A DNA stretch of 64,000 bases, from the NCBI RefSeq assembly GCF_932526225.1, contig NC_064039.1, positions 372,001-436,000 of the forward strand, written 5' to 3'. Under the pieces are notes generated by a model that was not told where the DNA came from, ran no database searches, and worked only from the letters and a program-made list of their open reading frames with translations. The position numbers and the translations under genes were made by a program. Below are positions 62,401 to 64,000 of the stretch, piece after piece. The stretch is from Nematostella vectensis. Taxonomy: Eukaryota > Cnidaria > Anthozoa > Actiniaria > Edwardsiidae. Position 1 is the first letter of the stretch, and each line of letters opens with the position of its first letter.

Positions 62401-63936
62401 TTAGTCACGCGCGTCTTTGTTACGTAGTGTTTGTTAGTCACGCGCGTCTTTGTTACGTGGTGTTTGTAAGTCACGCGCGTCTTTGTTACGTGATGTTTGT
62501 AAGTCACGCGGTTCTTTGTTACGTAGTGTTTGTTAGTCACGCGCGTCTTTGTTATGTAGTGTTTGTTAGTCACGCGGGTCTTTGTTACGTAGTGCTTGGT
62601 AGTCATGCATGTATATGTATCTGGTGTTTGTATGCGCTAGTTAGTGAGTGCATTTCTCATCTTCTTCTTGGACATCTTTCATAGTGCTAGTTGTTTGCTA
62701 AGATATGTTTCCTTATTTGCGATTTCCCATGTTCTTTTGTGTAACCGCCTTTTCTTTTTGCTGAAGAAAATATATTCAAACTTCTTTTATTTGCAGACTT
62801 ATATTTTGAAAATGAATTTTACTGATACAGTTGCTGATATTCATAGTTATTTGGATACAGTCAGGTAAGGCCAATGAAAATTAAATCCTTGTTTAGTTAA
62901 AGCCTGGTTTCCACATTACATAACAACATTGACATCAACATTTGGACCAATTGAAAAGTGATGGGAGGGGTGGGCGATTTTTTTCAGCTCGAATTTTGTT
63001 TATTCGGAAGCCAGGGATTGGAGACATTATTTTGTTTATTCGGAAGCCAGGGATTGGAGACATTATTTTGTTTATTTGGAAGCTAGGGATTGGAGACATT
63101 ATTCTGTATATTCGGAAGCCAGGGATTGGAGACATTATTTTGTTTATTCGGAAGCCAGGGATTGGAGACATTATTTTGTTTATTCGGAAGCCAGGGATTG
63201 GAGACATTATTTTTCAGGCTGCACAAAGCTTTGTGGGGGAAGCTCAGCCTGCACCAAATATTTTTTCTTCTTTTTTTTTTGCTTACCCTCCCCCCATGTT
63301 TTTTTCTCTTGGTCCTTGCCTAAGTTTTTAGTATTAAAAAAAATAATTGAAAATCAAGTGTTCACAACCAAGAAGAGGATTTTGGGTGTATGAGCTTAGT
63401 TATGTCAACATGCCGTTTATGATATTATTATTAGACCAACATCACCAGCTTCACGAACAAACAATTACTTACAGATGCAAAAAAACTTGTGTGATTGCTT
63501 CACAAAAATGACTAGATAGGCAGTAGTATGAACTGTGATATAGAGATGTGCGCTAGACCAATAAATTAGTGGGAAGCACAAATTTTTGTCATTTTATGAA
63601 TGCTTGAACTACAGTATATATTATGACAACCATCTATATTGACTTCTATAATTATACTAATACTAACAATCTTATTTAGAGAAGATGACACCAAAAAGTA
63701 CATTGTACTTTATAAATGTGTGCACCTCTTAAGGACCACAAAAGAATTAAACATTTTAGGGCACAAGGAGTCCCTTTAACAGTTTCTGTATTTTGTTTTT
63801 CAGGCCAAAGAATTCCCCCCCATACAAAATCAAGTCAACATTTCCTAATATGGTGTACTCAGACCCTACTGTAACTTTGGAAGAGTGTGGCCTGGTACCA
63901 AATGCCACTTTACATCTTTTACCAGGAAAAACTTGA
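41447..63936 (+). CDS. UBXN11: UBX domain-containing protein 11, complete, 16 exons, 483 aa
   Basis: Exons: 41447-41502, 41762-41808, 41972-42061, 42294-42388, 44352-44406, 47581-47654, 56803-56941, 57965-58095, 58560-58649, 58847-58924, 59227-59362, 59924-60027, 60166-60230, 60617-60707, 62797-62864, 63804-63936. They sum to 1452 nt with matching phases and a TGA at 63934. The start MSSPTSSLKKGRR resembles human UBXN11. A coiled coil follows (HELMGSMVSRLAQAENEL, KIKILQEKVQLLDKAR), then EFLADYGMVWVG, a SEP domain (IPLALYYNGIVMFEGPFRPF, MEGYFPSELQSRYPDGVPI), and a C-terminal UBX domain (TLRIKSENGEQ, FPNMVYSDPTVTLEECGLVP). UBX domains bind p97/VCP; the human protein (Socius) is linked to Rnd GTPases and actin. 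About two thirds of the 22.5 kb gene is minisatellite DNA, in introns 4, 5, 6, 7, 11, 14 and 15. Confidence 0.96.
42472..43935. repeat. 36 bp minisatellite in UBXN11 intron 4
   Basis: About 40 copies of a 36 bp unit (catcttgataagtctcac then taggaaagagtgaaatgt). Three copies carry an insertion gatatgtaagtctcac that creates a GTAAGT (43153, 43339, 43557). The array starts about 85 bp inside the intron and does not include the exon 4 donor. The multiple-of-three unit opens antisense frames (MTFHSFLVRLIK repeated). Confidence 0.95.
44407..46376 (+). repeat. 40 bp minisatellite beginning at the UBXN11 exon 5 donor
   Basis: The first 48 intron bases (gtgagtcacatggttatgac, then atgtgatctgtagaatag) are one unit starting exactly at the authentic donor. 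After about 480 bp of unrelated sequence (44456-44935) the array resumes with about 36 copies of the 40 bp unit. Many units retain gcc(a/g)tgagtcac, and those with G carry GTGAGT, identical to the real donor. Confidence 0.93.
46434..47466. mobile_element. 1.03 kb foldback (long inverted repeat) element in UBXN11 intron 5
   Basis: The left end ttaaggagattccatgcagt and the right end, the inverse of ttaagaagattcgatacagt, are terminal arms of a palindrome covering nearly the whole element. Paired internal blocks include tcacaactcgtatcttctgc, tttggtcgacact-type segments and the central hairpin cattgaagggttgt / acaacccttcaatg at about 46950-46997. TTAA occurs at both ends, which would suit a TTAA-targeting (piggyBac-like) transposase. 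No coding capacity, so nonautonomous. Confidence 0.85.
47655..47892 (+). repeat. 19 bp minisatellite beginning at the UBXN11 exon 6 donor
   Basis: About 12 copies of a 19 bp unit (gtacagtatgtaagagtat). The first copy starts exactly at the authentic donor (atggag then GTACAGT). Each unit also contains GTAAGA and GTATGT, further donor-like words. It grades into the 38 bp array that follows. Confidence 0.93.
47893..56748 (+). repeat. 8.9 kb array of a 38 bp unit in UBXN11 intron 6
   Basis: About 230 copies of a 38 bp unit, ggtacagtatagaagggcag then tagtgttaccaagtgtaa. Units differ at few positions: the tail (taa, tat, tga), gctacc versus gttacc, tacag versus tagag. Variants are arranged in higher-order blocks; a rare pair (gcagtgtagtg followed by taagggtacag) recurs at about 55208 and 55673, roughly 12 units apart. 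Each unit starts with the bases of the exon 6 donor (GGTACAGTAT). It accounts for one seventh of the window and makes the intron over 9 kb. Confidence 0.97.
56914..57130 (+). repeat. 40 bp repeat duplicating the exon 7 end, donor and an acceptor-like AG
   Basis: Nearly five copies. Each 40 bp unit is 19 intron-like bases (gtaggtgtggctactacag) followed by 21 exon-like bases (ggtgtggggtgtggaatcca plus g). The true exon 7 ends with the same 21 bases with one difference (56921-56941), itself preceded by cctacag. Every unit thus looks like a miniature intron plus a 21 nt exon, though the intron part is too short to be spliced alone. Confidence 0.92.
57390..57915. mobile_element. About 525 bp MITE in UBXN11 intron 7
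   Basis: Terminal inverted repeats TACAGGTCTAGAG at 57390-57402 and CTCTAGACCTGTA at 57903-57915, perfect over 13 bp. If the TA is a target duplication the element is of Tc1/mariner type. The interior carries no transposase. Confidence 0.75.
59398..59562. repeat. 19 bp minisatellite in UBXN11 intron 11
   Basis: About eight copies of a 19 bp unit (tcaacatctcatctcagag), starting about 35 bp after the exon 11 donor without including it. Confidence 0.9.
60749..62605 (+). repeat. 33 bp minisatellite in UBXN11 intron 14
   Basis: About 56 copies of a 33 bp unit (gtcacgcgcgtctttgtt then acgtggtgtttgtta). About half of the units end tttgtaagtcacg and so carry GTAAGT. The unit has no stop in five-sixths of its readings, so both strands stay open for more than 600 codons. 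The plus-strand frame is continuous with exon 14. Markedly CpG-rich with CpG to TpG/CpA variants. Confidence 0.96.
62996..63213. repeat. 36 bp minisatellite in UBXN11 intron 15
   Basis: Six copies of a 36 bp unit (gtttattcggaagccagg then gattggagacattatttt), starting about 130 bp inside the intron. No splice-site sequence. Confidence 0.93.
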
Positions 63937-64000
63937 TGGGGATACTATGGTGGGGAAGATTATGAGGACTCTGGGCTAAATTTTCAATGTGACAACAATA

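Noticed and set aside
60576-62684. 702-residue open frame and 624-residue antisense frame
   Set aside because: Both are created by a 33 bp tandem repeat. Only 60617-60707 is a real exon (UBXN11 exon 14, with good acceptor and donor and match to human UBXN11).

Overview
This is a piece of an intron-rich animal genome, most probably an anthozoan cnidarian (sea anemone or coral type). The evidence is short conserved exons with GT..AG introns, animal orthologues very close to human RUVBL2 and UBXN11, an intronless class A GPCR, Gypsy-type LTR retrotransposons, and no bacterial-style operons. Species identity is inference only.

Layout. 1-4504 (-): the 5' seven exons of RUVBL2 (Reptin), running off the left edge through a minisatellite. 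4505-4870: a short bidirectional promoter. 4871-11423 (+): a seven-exon gene of unknown family whose sixth intron is a 2.1 kb minisatellite. 12257-13318 (-): a single-exon GPCR. 16091-20650: a young Gypsy retrotransposon with identical LTRs. 21140-29126 (-): an 11-exon gene (gene A, about 634 aa) for a secreted or membrane protein that I cannot assign to a named family. 31041-33256 (-): a decayed tandem paralogue of gene A (psi-B). 33257-37991: a second Gypsy element with only 97 bp LTRs, inserted into a minisatellite made from psi-B exon 2. 38276-41446: intergenic, with a palindromic MITE. 41447-63936 (+): the complete 16-exon UBXN11 gene (483 aa, SEP and UBX domains), whose introns hold about 15 kb of minisatellites, including one array of nearly 9 kb, plus a foldback element and a MITE.

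The most striking theme is that several independent minisatellites begin exactly at, and contain, a real exon-intron junction. In RUVBL2 intron 7, the unknown gene's intron 6, UBXN11 intron 7 and psi-B exon 2, the repeat unit carries the last 12-21 exon bases plus the authentic 5' splice site. UBXN11 introns 5 and 6 start with their own donor sequence repeated. Each array therefore presents tens to hundreds of copies of the donor. In the unknown gene the unit is 24 nt, in frame and stop-free, so choice among donors could lengthen the protein in 8-residue steps. Exon models were joined by hand from splice consensus and reading phase. All four gene models (RUVBL2 partial, unknown gene, gene A, UBXN11) close in phase, which supports them; no transcript data were available.
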